DNA of 24,008 nt, from positions 1-24,008 of IMG/VR virus record IMGVR_UViG_3300047409_000036; one strand, given 5' to 3'. The position numbers and the translations under genes were made by a program. Positions 13,597 through 21,865 of this stretch are shown one piece after another. The stretch's first letter is position 1; each line of letters opens with the position of its first letter. The stretch comes from a virus. The notes beneath the pieces are model-generated. The model saw nothing but the letters and a program-made list of their open reading frames with translations. It did no database searches and had not been told where the DNA came from.

Positions 13597-14006
13597 GCCT
13601 GACGGGCAAGCAGCAGCTGAACGCGCGACTGCGGGCGATCAAGCAGTCGTTCAAGCCCATCGGCAAGGCATGGGCTGACGGGGACGTGCGCCAGAACCGC
13701 GCCGACGTCCCCGTGCGGACTGGCCGGCTGAAGGCATCGTTCCGGGTCCGCAATGCCACGCAGCGCAAGGCGACGGTGTACGGCCACTTCACGGCCAACT
13801 TCGTCGATGCCGGGACGAAGGAGCACGCCGAGACGGCCCACAAGCGAGCCATGAAGTTCGCGGTCGGCGGACAGACGATGTTCTCGCCACGGGTCATGCA
13901 CCGGGGCTCCAAGGCGCAGCGGTTCAAGCGGCGGGCAGCCGAGCGAGCGCTGGAGCAGAACCCGATGGCGATCGAAGTCATCAAGCAGTGGAACAACGCG
14001 GCATGA
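13593..14006 (+). CDS. Neck or tail-completion protein, HK97 gp10-like
   Basis: A 137-residue basic protein from GTG 13593. The motif VPVRTGRLKASFRVRNATQ is the signature 'D/V-x-TG-x-L-x-x-S' region of the HK97 gp10 family. It is followed by YGHFTANFVDAGTKEHA and HRGSKAQRFKRRAAERAL, as in other members. These proteins sit at the joint between head connector and tail. Gene order (adaptor, beta protein, this gene, tail terminator, tail tube) agrees. It overlaps both neighbours. Confidence 0.82.
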   Translation: MSLTGKQQLNARLRAIKQSFKPIGKAWADGDVRQNRADVPVRTGRLKASFRVRNATQRKATVYGHFTANFVDAGTKEHAETAHKRAMKFAVGGQTMFSPRVMHRGSKAQRFKRRAAERALEQNPMAIEVIKQWNNAA

Positions 14007-14458
14007 CGATGACGCGGATCCCGTTCGAGACGATGATGCGGGCCGCCTGTGTCCAGATGCTGCGTGACTACGCACAGGATGCCGTCAACAAGATGAGCGT
14101 CTACGAGGGACGCCCCCTGACGATCTCCCCGCCCCACGCGTGGGCCGAGCGGATGCGCGAGACGATCGGCGACGGCTCCTTCGGTCCGTTCCGGCAGCGC
14201 CAGGTGGAGATCGACCTCCGCATCGTGTGGGGGCTGTTCGACTCCAAGGAAGCCGTCCTCCAGCGGGACGTGTTCATCGACCAGTTCATCGACTGGACGT
14301 GGGACCGCCCGCACGAAGCCTTCGGGACCACGGTGCTCGAGCCCCGCCGCGTCGAGGATGACCCGAACTTCCAGCCGGACTGGGGCCCCGAGCAGCAGCG
14401 CAACGCCACCTACTTCTCGTCGATCCTCACCATCGGAGGGTTCGCCGGCGGCTACTGA
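14003..14458 (+). CDS. Tail terminator-type protein
   Basis: The ATG at 14003 overlaps the previous stop, giving 151 residues; an earlier in-frame ATG at 13988 lies inside the gp10-like gene. Sequence features include YEGRPLTISPPHAWAERM, VEIDLRIVWGLFDSKEAVLQ and FIDWTWDRPHEAF, an alpha/beta pattern compatible with the gpU-type fold that caps the tail tube. Position directly before the tail tube gene is where terminators lie in siphoviruses. The assignment is mainly by synteny, with moderate sequence support. Confidence 0.7.
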   Translation: MTMTRIPFETMMRAACVQMLRDYAQDAVNKMSVYEGRPLTISPPHAWAERMRETIGDGSFGPFRQRQVEIDLRIVWGLFDSKEAVLQRDVFIDQFIDWTWDRPHEAFGTTVLEPRRVEDDPNFQPDWGPEQQRNATYFSSILTIGGFAGGY

Positions 14459-14523
14459 CAACTGAATAGCAGGGTTCATGACCAGCGCCGGTCGGTAGGC
14501 GTATCACACGAGAGGAGAACCCG

Positions 14524-15600
14524 ATGCCAGTCCAGGGCTTCGTCCGCGCACGAAAGCACCAGTTCGGACGCCAGTCCGTCATGGGGACCAAGGTCGCGGC
14601 AGCCCGCGCCTATCCGATGTCAGGCGTCCCCGCCGTCAACCTGAACAAGACCGACCCGGACGTCGACACCGGGTCCATCGTCAAGACGGTTGCCCCGTAT
14701 CTCGGCCCGTCGGACATCACGGCTCCCCTGACGATGCCGGCCCTCGACTACGACTCCATCCCGCTCCTGATGTGCGCCCTGTTCGGCGGCCAGGAGTCTC
14801 CGGTCACGACCGCCAGCACGGGTCGGACGTGGACCCACAAGCCGTCTCCCGTCGATCCCCTCGATCTCCCCGACGTGTTCACCTACGAGTTCGGCGACGA
14901 CGTCGTGACGGACTGGTTCCAGCTCGGCGACGGCATCCTCGAGTCCCTGACGATCACCGGCCCCGACGGGCTAGGCGTCTGCTCCGTCTCCTCGACGTGG
15001 CGGTTCGCCTCGGGCTCCTCGACGGGTTCGACCGACTTCCCGGTCACGGGTTCCGTCCCGACGCCCGACCTGTTCGTGGACACGTCCCCGACCTACGTCT
15101 ACATGAAGGACATGGGGCTCTTCATCTCCGACCTCGTCGGGACGGTGGACAGCAACCAGATCTCGAACGCGCTCCACAACTTCACCCTGACGATCACGCG
15201 CACCGTGGACCAGAAGCGGTTCGCCAACGCCTCGCAGTCCTTCGATATCAACGAGTACGGCGTGGCGGGGTACGAGGTCGTCCTGGCCCTGACTCTCGCG
15301 AAGACCGACGACACGGTCGGGACCGGCTCCGAGGCCGATGCGTGGTACTCCGAGGATGCGGTGGCGCGGTTCATCCGCCTGAAGTTCACCGCAATCCCGT
15401 TCGTCGGCGGCTCGACGCCGTTCTCGTGGCAGATCTCGATGCCGGCTTGGTACTACACCCGCGACGACGGTGAGTCGGGCGGCAACACCACCGTCACCCT
15501 GACGGCCAACGCCTACTACCTCCCGTCCTACGCCGGGTTCTTCGAGTCGGTCGTCGTCAACCAGCTCCGTGAGTCGCAGCTCGGCGAGAACGTCTCCTGA
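14524..15600 (+). CDS. Major tail tube protein
   Basis: A 358-residue protein with a strong ribosome site (AGAGGAG, 6 nt before the ATG), as expected for the most abundant tail component. It begins MPVQGFVRARKHQFGRQSV. The beta-rich body (LTMPALDYDSIPLLMCALFGG, TYEFGDDVVTDWFQLGDGIL, LTITRTVDQKRFANASQSF) and the near-repeat of strands fit the tail tube fold. At 358 residues it is longer than the simplest tube proteins, with no clear extra Ig-like domain. The 65-nt gap before it (14459-14523) shows no convincing promoter. It is coupled to the chaperone gene by TGATG. Confidence 0.85.
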   Translation: MPVQGFVRARKHQFGRQSVMGTKVAAARAYPMSGVPAVNLNKTDPDVDTGSIVKTVAPYLGPSDITAPLTMPALDYDSIPLLMCALFGGQESPVTTASTGRTWTHKPSPVDPLDLPDVFTYEFGDDVVTDWFQLGDGILESLTITGPDGLGVCSVSSTWRFASGSSTGSTDFPVTGSVPTPDLFVDTSPTYVYMKDMGLFISDLVGTVDSNQISNALHNFTLTITRTVDQKRFANASQSFDINEYGVAGYEVVLALTLAKTDDTVGTGSEADAWYSEDAVARFIRLKFTAIPFVGGSTPFSWQISMPAWYYTRDDGESGGNTTVTLTANAYYLPSYAGFFESVVVNQLRESQLGENVS

Positions 15601-16184
15601 TGGACATCAAGTGCGTCTGCCCCCCGAAGCCGTCGGGGGAGACACGACACGACCACGACACCGTCACCCTGAAGGACCGGATGGACTTCCGGTCCAGCAT
15701 CGCCATTCGCAACGCCCTCGCCCTCGAGGCCGGTGAAGGTGGTGAGATTGACATGGCAGACATCCTCGCCATCCTCACGGAGCGGTTCATCCGCTACGGG
15801 ATCCAGTCCTGGTCGCTCGTCGATGAGCGCAACCAGCCTGTCCCGGTGTCGCAGGATGCGATCACGAGGCTGATCCTGTCGGACATCGACCTCGCCACCG
15901 ACATCGGCGACGAGGCCGACGAGAAGTACCGCGAGGCGGTGATGCTCCCTTTGTTGGTAAGGGGCTCAAGGTCATTGCCCTCTTCGCCGACGACAACATC
16001 GACATCAGCCGAGAAGACCGAGTCAAGTGGCCCGACGGGTTCCAAGTCAAGCTCCCCGACGAAGCCCCGGAGGCGATCGAAGCAATCCTCGACTACTGCT
16101 TCCCCGATGGCCGGCACCGAGACGACTTCGCTCTCGCTCGTTGGCGACTCCAGCTTGTCGCCGAGCTCGGAGTCGGCCGCCTAG
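15600..16184 (+). CDS. Tail assembly chaperone, unshifted form
   Basis: A 194-residue product of normal reading. Residues 1-117 are an orderly globular domain (VTLKDRMDFRSSIAIRNAL, ADILAILTERFIRYGIQSW, AITRLILSDIDLAT), the gpG-like part that binds the tape measure. After the slippery site at 15947-15953 the frame turns into a Ser/Thr/Pro-rich tail of about 77 residues (SPTTTSTSAEKTESSGPT and similar), which looks like non-optimised sequence read out of phase with the T domain. The long tail before the stop is unusual compared with lambda gpG, where the stop follows the slip site closely. Confidence 0.7.
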   Translation: MDIKCVCPPKPSGETRHDHDTVTLKDRMDFRSSIAIRNALALEAGEGGEIDMADILAILTERFIRYGIQSWSLVDERNQPVPVSQDAITRLILSDIDLATDIGDEADEKYREAVMLPLLVRGSRSLPSSPTTTSTSAEKTESSGPTGSKSSSPTKPRRRSKQSSTTASPMAGTETTSLSLVGDSSLSPSSESAA

Positions 16185-16246
16185 TCCGTCGCCAGCAAAG
16201 CGAGGAAGACGCGAACGTGGCACAGCTCAGGAAGGCGGTGCGGTAG
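15600..16246 (+). CDS. Tail assembly chaperone, -1 frameshift fusion form
   Basis: Reading shifts back one base at CCCTTTG (15947-15953) and gives a 215-residue fusion. The added T-like domain of about 97 residues is clean and well-formed (KVIALFADDNIDISREDRV, DEAPEAIEAILDYCF, FALARWRLQLVAELGVGRL), has no start codon of its own, and stops at 16244-16246, touching the tape measure ATG at 16247. This gpG/gpGT arrangement is a hallmark of long-tailed phages: both forms bind the tape measure and recruit tail tube protein. Open frame, slip heptamer and exact abutment together make the fusion likely. The slip rate cannot be known from sequence. Confidence 0.85.
15947..15953 (+). promoter_or_regulatory. 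Programmed -1 ribosomal slippery heptamer CCCTTTG
   Basis: In the zero frame the codons are CCT (15948-15950) and TTG (15951-15953). After a one-base back-slip they become CCC and TTT, a canonical X-XXY-YYZ heptamer. The -1 frame is open from here to 16246 and encodes the chaperone T domain. No strong downstream stem was identified by eye. Confidence 0.8.
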
Positions 16247-18307
16247 ATGGCTGTCGCGGAGACGGCTCGCCTCATCGCGTCCCTCGAGCTGAAGGACCTG
16301 TTCACGAAGTCGGTTGACAATGCAACCAAGAGCCTGAACAAGCTCGACAAGTCGATCGACTCCTCGCAGGGACGGGCATACAAGGCCGGCCAGCAGATCG
16401 GCGTGGGCATCAAGCGCGGGCTGCTTATCGCGGTCGGCGCGGCGACGGGCCTGACTGCGCTGTTCATCAAGATCGCCAAGGAGGGACAGAGCGCAGCCGA
16501 CGTCCAGGCCATCTTCGCGAAGGCGATCCAGAACTCAGGCAAGGTCACAACCGACAACGTCGCTGCGCTGAAGGCTCAGGAGGACGCCCTCCTGAGCCTG
16601 TCCGGCGTCGATGACGAGCTGATCAAGACCGAACAGACCCGGCTGATCCAGATGGGCCTGACCGGTGCCCAAGTCCTGAAGCTGACGCCCGCCATCCTCG
16701 ACTTCGCCAAGGCAACCGGAACCGACCTCCTCACCGCCACGAAGCTCGCCGGGAAGGCTGCGGAGGGCAATGTCACGGCCCTGAAGCGGTACGGCATCGA
16801 GATCGACAAGGCGAAGGCGAAGACGGATCCATTCGGCGCGACCCTCGATGCACTGAACAAGAAGTTCGGCGGAACGACCGCTGCTCTCTCCGGCTCCATC
16901 GACACGAAGCTGAACGTGTTCAAGGAGCGCCTCCAGAACATCCGCGAAGAGGCGGGCATCAAGCTCCTGCCCGCCCTGACCCGGATCATCGACACCGTGA
17001 CGGCGAAGCTGCTGCCCGCGTTCCAGGAGTTCATCGACGCCATCCTGCCGGGAGTCATCAGCGGCCTGAACAAGTTCGCCGACGCCCTCCAGTCCGGTGA
17101 CGCGACGAAGGGGCTCACCAGCGTCCTGAACACCATCAAGGTCGCCGCACCGATCATCCAGAAGTCGGCAGAGGCGACGTTCACGATCGTCAAGGCTGCG
17201 GTGGACCTCTTCACCAGCCTCCCGGAAGGCTTGCAGCAGCTCGCCGTCGGGGCGTTCGCGGTCAACAAGCTCACGGGCGGGCTCGTGACGAACGTCGGAG
17301 GCGGCATCGCCGACTTCATCGCGGGCAAGATCGGCCTGCTCCGCGGTCAGACACCGGCAACGCCGTTGTTCGTCTCGGACGTGACGGGCGGGATTGGCAA
17401 GGGCATTCCGGGCCTTGTCTCCGGCGGCGCCGGAGCGTTGCCTGCAGCGGCCGGTGTGGCCGGAGTCGGAGCGATCGTCACGGCTGCCCTGCCGTTCCTG
17501 CTGTTGGCGCTGCCGGAGATCATCAACCCCGGCTTCAAGATGACGCCCGGGTTCACCGGATCGGTCTCGCCGAAGGGCCAAGGCGGTCCATCCGGTCTCG
17601 TGGCAGCGGGCAATCACACGCCGGACGGGTCGGCTAGCAATCCGATCCACGTCACCGCTGGCGGGTTCGATCCGGGGCTGGCCCGTGACCCGAACATCTC
17701 AGCGGTCGGCGGCTTCGACAAGCGCCTGACGGTCGTGATCAAGGACGGCTTCACGAAGATGATCGACGCCCTCCGAAATGCGAAGGGTGCCAAGGCCATC
17801 GAAGCGGCCGTCAAGGAAGCCGTCCATCAGGTCATCGGACTGAAGAAGGGATCACTCGACGCGACCAAAGAGACGGTCGCGGGCCTCCGTGCCCTGCTGA
17901 AGAAGACGAGCGACCCGAAGCTGCGAGCCGACATCAAGACGGCGCTCGCGAAGGTGCAGGCGAAAATCCCCGGTCGCGAGTTCGCTCAGAAGCAGATCGC
18001 CATCGCCAACCACGCCCTCGCCGATGGGAAGCTCGACACGGCTGAGACGAAGCGCGTGAAGACGGCGATCCAGCAGCTCAAGGACCGGGGTCTGCCGCAC
18101 GCGGCTGCGGTCATCCAGGCGAGCGTCGACAAGGCGAAGAATGCCGAGGTCTCCGCGTCCAATGAGACGACGTCAGCGATCAAGGCCAAGGACCTGTCCG
18201 TGACGGTGCAGAATGCCGTCCAGTTCTCGCTGCGGACGTTCGTCAACGGAACGAACACCTACAGCTCGTTCACGCGAACCGCCCGCAATACCAACGTCAT
18301 TAGCTGA
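16247..18307 (+). CDS. Tape measure protein
   Basis: A 686-residue protein that runs inside the tail tube and sets its length. At about 0.15 nm per residue it predicts a tail near 100 nm, a rule of thumb only. It begins with helical segments (LELKDLFTKSVDNATKSLNK), then a hydrophobic stretch near residues 55-80 (GLLIAVGAATGLTALFIKIA). Long Ala/Lys/Thr helices follow (QAIFAKAIQNSGKV, LLTATKLAGKAAEGNVTAL). A second strongly hydrophobic region near 390-425 (AGVGAIVTAALPFLLLALPE) is likely to interact with the host membrane during DNA entry. The C-terminal part is again Lys-rich coiled coil. It follows the frameshifted chaperone directly, the standard order. Confidence 0.92.
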   Translation: MAVAETARLIASLELKDLFTKSVDNATKSLNKLDKSIDSSQGRAYKAGQQIGVGIKRGLLIAVGAATGLTALFIKIAKEGQSAADVQAIFAKAIQNSGKVTTDNVAALKAQEDALLSLSGVDDELIKTEQTRLIQMGLTGAQVLKLTPAILDFAKATGTDLLTATKLAGKAAEGNVTALKRYGIEIDKAKAKTDPFGATLDALNKKFGGTTAALSGSIDTKLNVFKERLQNIREEAGIKLLPALTRIIDTVTAKLLPAFQEFIDAILPGVISGLNKFADALQSGDATKGLTSVLNTIKVAAPIIQKSAEATFTIVKAAVDLFTSLPEGLQQLAVGAFAVNKLTGGLVTNVGGGIADFIAGKIGLLRGQTPATPLFVSDVTGGIGKGIPGLVSGGAGALPAAAGVAGVGAIVTAALPFLLLALPEIINPGFKMTPGFTGSVSPKGQGGPSGLVAAGNHTPDGSASNPIHVTAGGFDPGLARDPNISAVGGFDKRLTVVIKDGFTKMIDALRNAKGAKAIEAAVKEAVHQVIGLKKGSLDATKETVAGLRALLKKTSDPKLRADIKTALAKVQAKIPGREFAQKQIAIANHALADGKLDTAETKRVKTAIQQLKDRGLPHAAAVIQASVDKAKNAEVSASNETTSAIKAKDLSVTVQNAVQFSLRTFVNGTNTYSSFTRTARNTNVIS

Positions 18308-20370
18308 TGACGCTGCTCGCCTATCTCGCGGGCGATGACCACGCCCACAACATCCGTCTGAACGACATCGGCCTCACGACGCACGCCGATGGTTCTGTGG
18401 GCTTCGGCGGGATCGTGTTCGACGACCCGGACGGGACGCTCCTCGTCCGAGGCTGGATGGAGGTGATGGTCGTCGAGGACGAGTGCATCGACGCGCCGAT
18501 CCTGTTCCGGGGGTGGGTCGGCGACCGGCAGTACGTCCGCCAGGGTGGCCAGGGGCAGCCGTATCGTTCGGCGGTCGGTCGGTACATCGACACGAACCTC
18601 GTTGACCCGAACGACGCGCTGGTCATCCGCCTGTTCGTGAACCCCGATGCCAAGCGACCACCGGAGACGGACATCCGCCGCATCAACTGGTTGCTCGGAG
18701 CGGCGGATCCCGGGGGGCTCGACGGACTCGTCATCGACCTCGGCCTCGTCGATCGCTCGTCGCCTCGTCCGTTCCAGGATGCCGACTGGCGCGGCTCGTA
18801 TGCGCGTGACGTGCTGGAGGACCTCGCGGCGCCGCTCGGGCGCATCTTCTTCGTCTACATCAACCAGCCCGACGGGACGTTCGGGCTGTTCTACGACTTC
18901 CCGACGAGCACCGTGAACACGTCGAGCCTGAGCATCAGCAACGATGCCGATGACACGTCGGATACCTGCTTCTACCCGTTCATGGACGGGAACCTCCATC
19001 GCGACCCGTCGAACATGATCAGCCTCGAGCGGTTCATCTACCGGAATGGCGTGGTGCTCGAGGGCGACACCGGTACGCAGACGGACTACTTCTCGGCTGC
19101 CGCGACGGGCGGCGCGGACCTCGGCAACCGCGGTGACAACGTCAGCAACGATCGCGTCGGGCTGGAGGACACCGCCCGGACGATGGCCGACGGGAACCTC
19201 AACAAGAACGGCATCGAGCGCGACACGCTCACGGTGTCGATCATCCTGCCCGCGGCTCAGGTCGGGTTCATCGACGTGGGCCAGCGGGTCGCGATCAAGC
19301 TGACGCACCTGGAGATGGAGGGATACGCCCCGGACTTCGTGTATGTCCGCGTCACGGCTCGGCAGATCCAGCAGTACGTCACGAACCAGAACTACGTCGT
19401 GACCCTCGAGCTGTCCAACGACGGGCTCCGGTCCTCGGGTGGTGGGGGCGGGACTCCGGTCGGTGACTTCCCGCATCCGCCGTCGAGCCCCGGCAGCATC
19501 ATCCAGGGCGACTGGACGGCCGGCAACCCGATGATGCCGAACCCCATCCAGGACGGCGACACCCTCGTCATGGGCATCGAGACCCGCGGCACCGTCGTGT
19601 CGGGATTGGTTCCGGCGAGCTACAGCGTCAGCCCCGAGGGCATCCAGACGGTAACGCCGGACCAGATGGCGTTCATCATCAAGCCGTCTGCCTCCGGGGA
19701 TACCCAGTCGTTCGTCGCGGGGATCGGGATCGACTCGGCCGGCGGCTGGTGGGAGCTCTCGCCGGGGATGACGGTCACCGACTCGTCATCGACGTCGGGA
19801 TCCGCGACTGGTCTCCCGTCGGAGACGTTCAGCGCGGGCGCCGTGACGATGGCGCAGGGCGATATCGCGCTCATCATGTTCCTCGCGACTGACGGTGGAG
19901 TGTTCGACTCGGGCATCATCCTCGACTCGTGGGCATGGACCGCGGTCGCTCCGTCCGTCGAGGATGGACATGGGGCAGGTGGGTCCGGTCACCCGGGCTG
20001 GTACTTCGCCCACTACACCGCGACGGCAGCAGGGTCGTTCACGGCGCAGGCCACGTTCCTCGAGCCGATCAGCTCGGGTGCGTTCGACTGGGGCGCTCAG
20101 GTGATCGTCCTCCACTCCGACGCGGTGGCGAACCCGCCCATCCCCGGCTCGGAGGTTCCGTGGGAGACCGTCGTCATGACCACCGTGAACGGAGTCAGCG
20201 CCGGGACCACCGCCAACCCGTACGCCGACCGATCCCTCCAGGTGAAGGTGGACGGCAACATCATCTCGCCCGCCTCGTTCACCGAGGATGACGGGCTCTG
20301 CGGCGACTTCCACCTCTCATGGGAGATCGACGTCGGCGAGACCGTCCAAGTGAAGTACCAGGGCCGCTGA
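18307..20370 (+). CDS. Tail-tip (distal tail or hub) minor tail protein
   Basis: A 687-residue protein coupled to the tape measure gene by TGATG, the position of the distal-tail/tail-associated hub. Residues of about 1-370 are beta-rich (IGLTTHADGSVGFGGIVFD, LFRGWVGDRQYVRQGG, GRIFFVYINQPDGTFGLFYD, DTLTVSIILPAAQVGFIDVG), compatible with a hub ring. A glycine-proline linker (about 376-398) leads to a second beta-sandwich section with lectin- or Ig-like character (GGWWELSPGMTVTDSSS, HPGWYFAHYTATAAGSFTAQ). A short final domain follows, starting WETVVMTTVNGV. No separate Dit and Tal genes are seen, so this chain may cover both. Function is inferred from position and domain style. Confidence 0.75.
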   Translation: MTLLAYLAGDDHAHNIRLNDIGLTTHADGSVGFGGIVFDDPDGTLLVRGWMEVMVVEDECIDAPILFRGWVGDRQYVRQGGQGQPYRSAVGRYIDTNLVDPNDALVIRLFVNPDAKRPPETDIRRINWLLGAADPGGLDGLVIDLGLVDRSSPRPFQDADWRGSYARDVLEDLAAPLGRIFFVYINQPDGTFGLFYDFPTSTVNTSSLSISNDADDTSDTCFYPFMDGNLHRDPSNMISLERFIYRNGVVLEGDTGTQTDYFSAAATGGADLGNRGDNVSNDRVGLEDTARTMADGNLNKNGIERDTLTVSIILPAAQVGFIDVGQRVAIKLTHLEMEGYAPDFVYVRVTARQIQQYVTNQNYVVTLELSNDGLRSSGGGGGTPVGDFPHPPSSPGSIIQGDWTAGNPMMPNPIQDGDTLVMGIETRGTVVSGLVPASYSVSPEGIQTVTPDQMAFIIKPSASGDTQSFVAGIGIDSAGGWWELSPGMTVTDSSSTSGSATGLPSETFSAGAVTMAQGDIALIMFLATDGGVFDSGIILDSWAWTAVAPSVEDGHGAGGSGHPGWYFAHYTATAAGSFTAQATFLEPISSGAFDWGAQVIVLHSDAVANPPIPGSEVPWETVVMTTVNGVSAGTTANPYADRSLQVKVDGNIISPASFTEDDGLCGDFHLSWEIDVGETVQVKYQGR

Positions 20371-21857
20371 TGGCTGCTCCTCCGATCATCGAGCGCCACC
20401 TCCCGCACTTCCATCGGCGGGCGCCCATCAAGGAGCTGGTGCGCGCGGCGACGACAGCGCCCATCACGATCGCCACCGCGCTGAACAACGGTGACACGCT
20501 CGACGGGGTGACGCTCGCCACCGACGACCGCGTGCTCGTCAAGGACCAGTCCACCGGTGCGGAGAACGGCATCTATGTCGTCGGCGCCTCCCCGGCCCGG
20601 GCATACGACGCCTCCACGGATGACCCGACCTTCGGCTACCTCGTGCTCGTGCTCCAGGGGACCGCCAACGCGGGGACGCTCTGGCAGAACACGAACACGA
20701 GTGCCCCGACGATCGGCTCGACGACCCTGACCTACTCGCAGTTCACCGGGGGCGCACCCTCGTTCGCGACTCCTGCCATCGTCCTCGGCTCATCGGCGGC
20801 GGCCGGCGCAGCCTCTACCGTGATCCGGTCCGACTCCACCATCGCGGCCTTCGATGCCACGAACCCGGTAACCCTGGCCTTCGGTGCGAGTGCCTCAGTC
20901 GGCTCTGCGGCGTTCGCAGCTCACCGTGATCACGGACACGCGATGCCGACGGCTGCCGTCACCACGAGCGGGCTGACGCAGGCCACAGGCAAGCTGCTCG
21001 GCCGCTCGTCGGCATCGACCGGGGCCATCGAGGAGATCACGGTCGGGGCCAACCTGACGCTCTCGGGTGGGACGCTCGACGCCACGACGGCGGGTTCAGC
21101 GACGATCACGACGGAGGACGAGGGCAGCACGCTCTCGACGACCGTGGACACGCTGAACTTCACCGGGGCCGGTGTCAGCGCCTCGGGTGGCAGCAACATC
21201 ACCACGATCAACATCCCCGGCACGACCGGAGCAGGCGCCGTTCAGTATCCGGGGCTGAAGCCGGGATCGCCGACGTACGACTTCGATGGAACGTCCCTGC
21301 CAGGAGCGTTCGCGGCCTACTCGACGCAAGGCTCCTTCGTGACCGGCAACGCCATCACGCAGGGCGTCCACTGGATGGGCTCGTCCGTGGAGATGGAGTA
21401 CAGCGCACAGATGGGCGGGCTGTACGTCACTCACGGCAACACCGACCTAGATTTCTCCGTCGGAGGGATGGGCGTCCACGGCAACCCGGGCTCGGCGATC
21501 ATGATCGGCATCGCGGCCCTGAACTCGAGCGGGACCGGAGTCGGGATCACGGCCTACACCGATACGAACTGCTACTTCTGCTCCGTCGTGACGTACGGAT
21601 ACACCGCGAACTCCGACAACTGGGGAGGCTATGGCCTCGCCAATGGTGACTCGCAGGGCGACTACTGGATGCGCCTGACCCGCGTGTCGGGGACCTGGAC
21701 CGGCTACGTCTCCCGGTCGGGTCGGGCATGGGACAAGACGTTCTCCACGCGGGCTGACTCCGTGACCGTGGACCGGCTCGTCTTCGGGATCCTGTTCCTC
21801 ACCGCCACGGCCTACAACGTCCGGGTCTGGGCCGACTACTTCCACGTCGCCGTCTAG
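20370..21857 (+). CDS. Tail fibre or receptor-binding protein
   Basis: The ATG at 20370 overlaps the preceding stop (TGATG), giving 495 residues; an upstream in-frame ATG at 20319 lies inside the tail-tip gene. Residues of about 20-125 are the widespread fibre module VRAATTAPITIATALNNGD ... DDRVLVKDQSTGAENGIYVV, known from many tail fibres. A Thr/Ala/Ser-rich shaft follows (GLTQATGKLLGRSSASTGAI, LTLSGGTLDATT). From about residue 305 the sequence (FDGTSLPGAF, VEMEYSAQMGGLYV, DYWMRLTRVSGTWTGYVS, RADSVTVDRLVFGILF) looks like a concanavalin-type lectin domain. It probably binds a host surface glycan and determines host range. Confidence 0.8.
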   Translation: MAAPPIIERHLPHFHRRAPIKELVRAATTAPITIATALNNGDTLDGVTLATDDRVLVKDQSTGAENGIYVVGASPARAYDASTDDPTFGYLVLVLQGTANAGTLWQNTNTSAPTIGSTTLTYSQFTGGAPSFATPAIVLGSSAAAGAASTVIRSDSTIAAFDATNPVTLAFGASASVGSAAFAAHRDHGHAMPTAAVTTSGLTQATGKLLGRSSASTGAIEEITVGANLTLSGGTLDATTAGSATITTEDEGSTLSTTVDTLNFTGAGVSASGGSNITTINIPGTTGAGAVQYPGLKPGSPTYDFDGTSLPGAFAAYSTQGSFVTGNAITQGVHWMGSSVEMEYSAQMGGLYVTHGNTDLDFSVGGMGVHGNPGSAIMIGIAALNSSGTGVGITAYTDTNCYFCSVVTYGYTANSDNWGGYGLANGDSQGDYWMRLTRVSGTWTGYVSRSGRAWDKTFSTRADSVTVDRLVFGILFLTATAYNVRVWADYFHVAV

Positions 21858-21865
21858 GAGAAGAC

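Noticed and set aside
16314-16319. TTGACA inside the tape measure gene
   Set aside because: It is coding sequence without a matching -10 or non-coding context. Similar chance hits occur at about 15748 and 22091.
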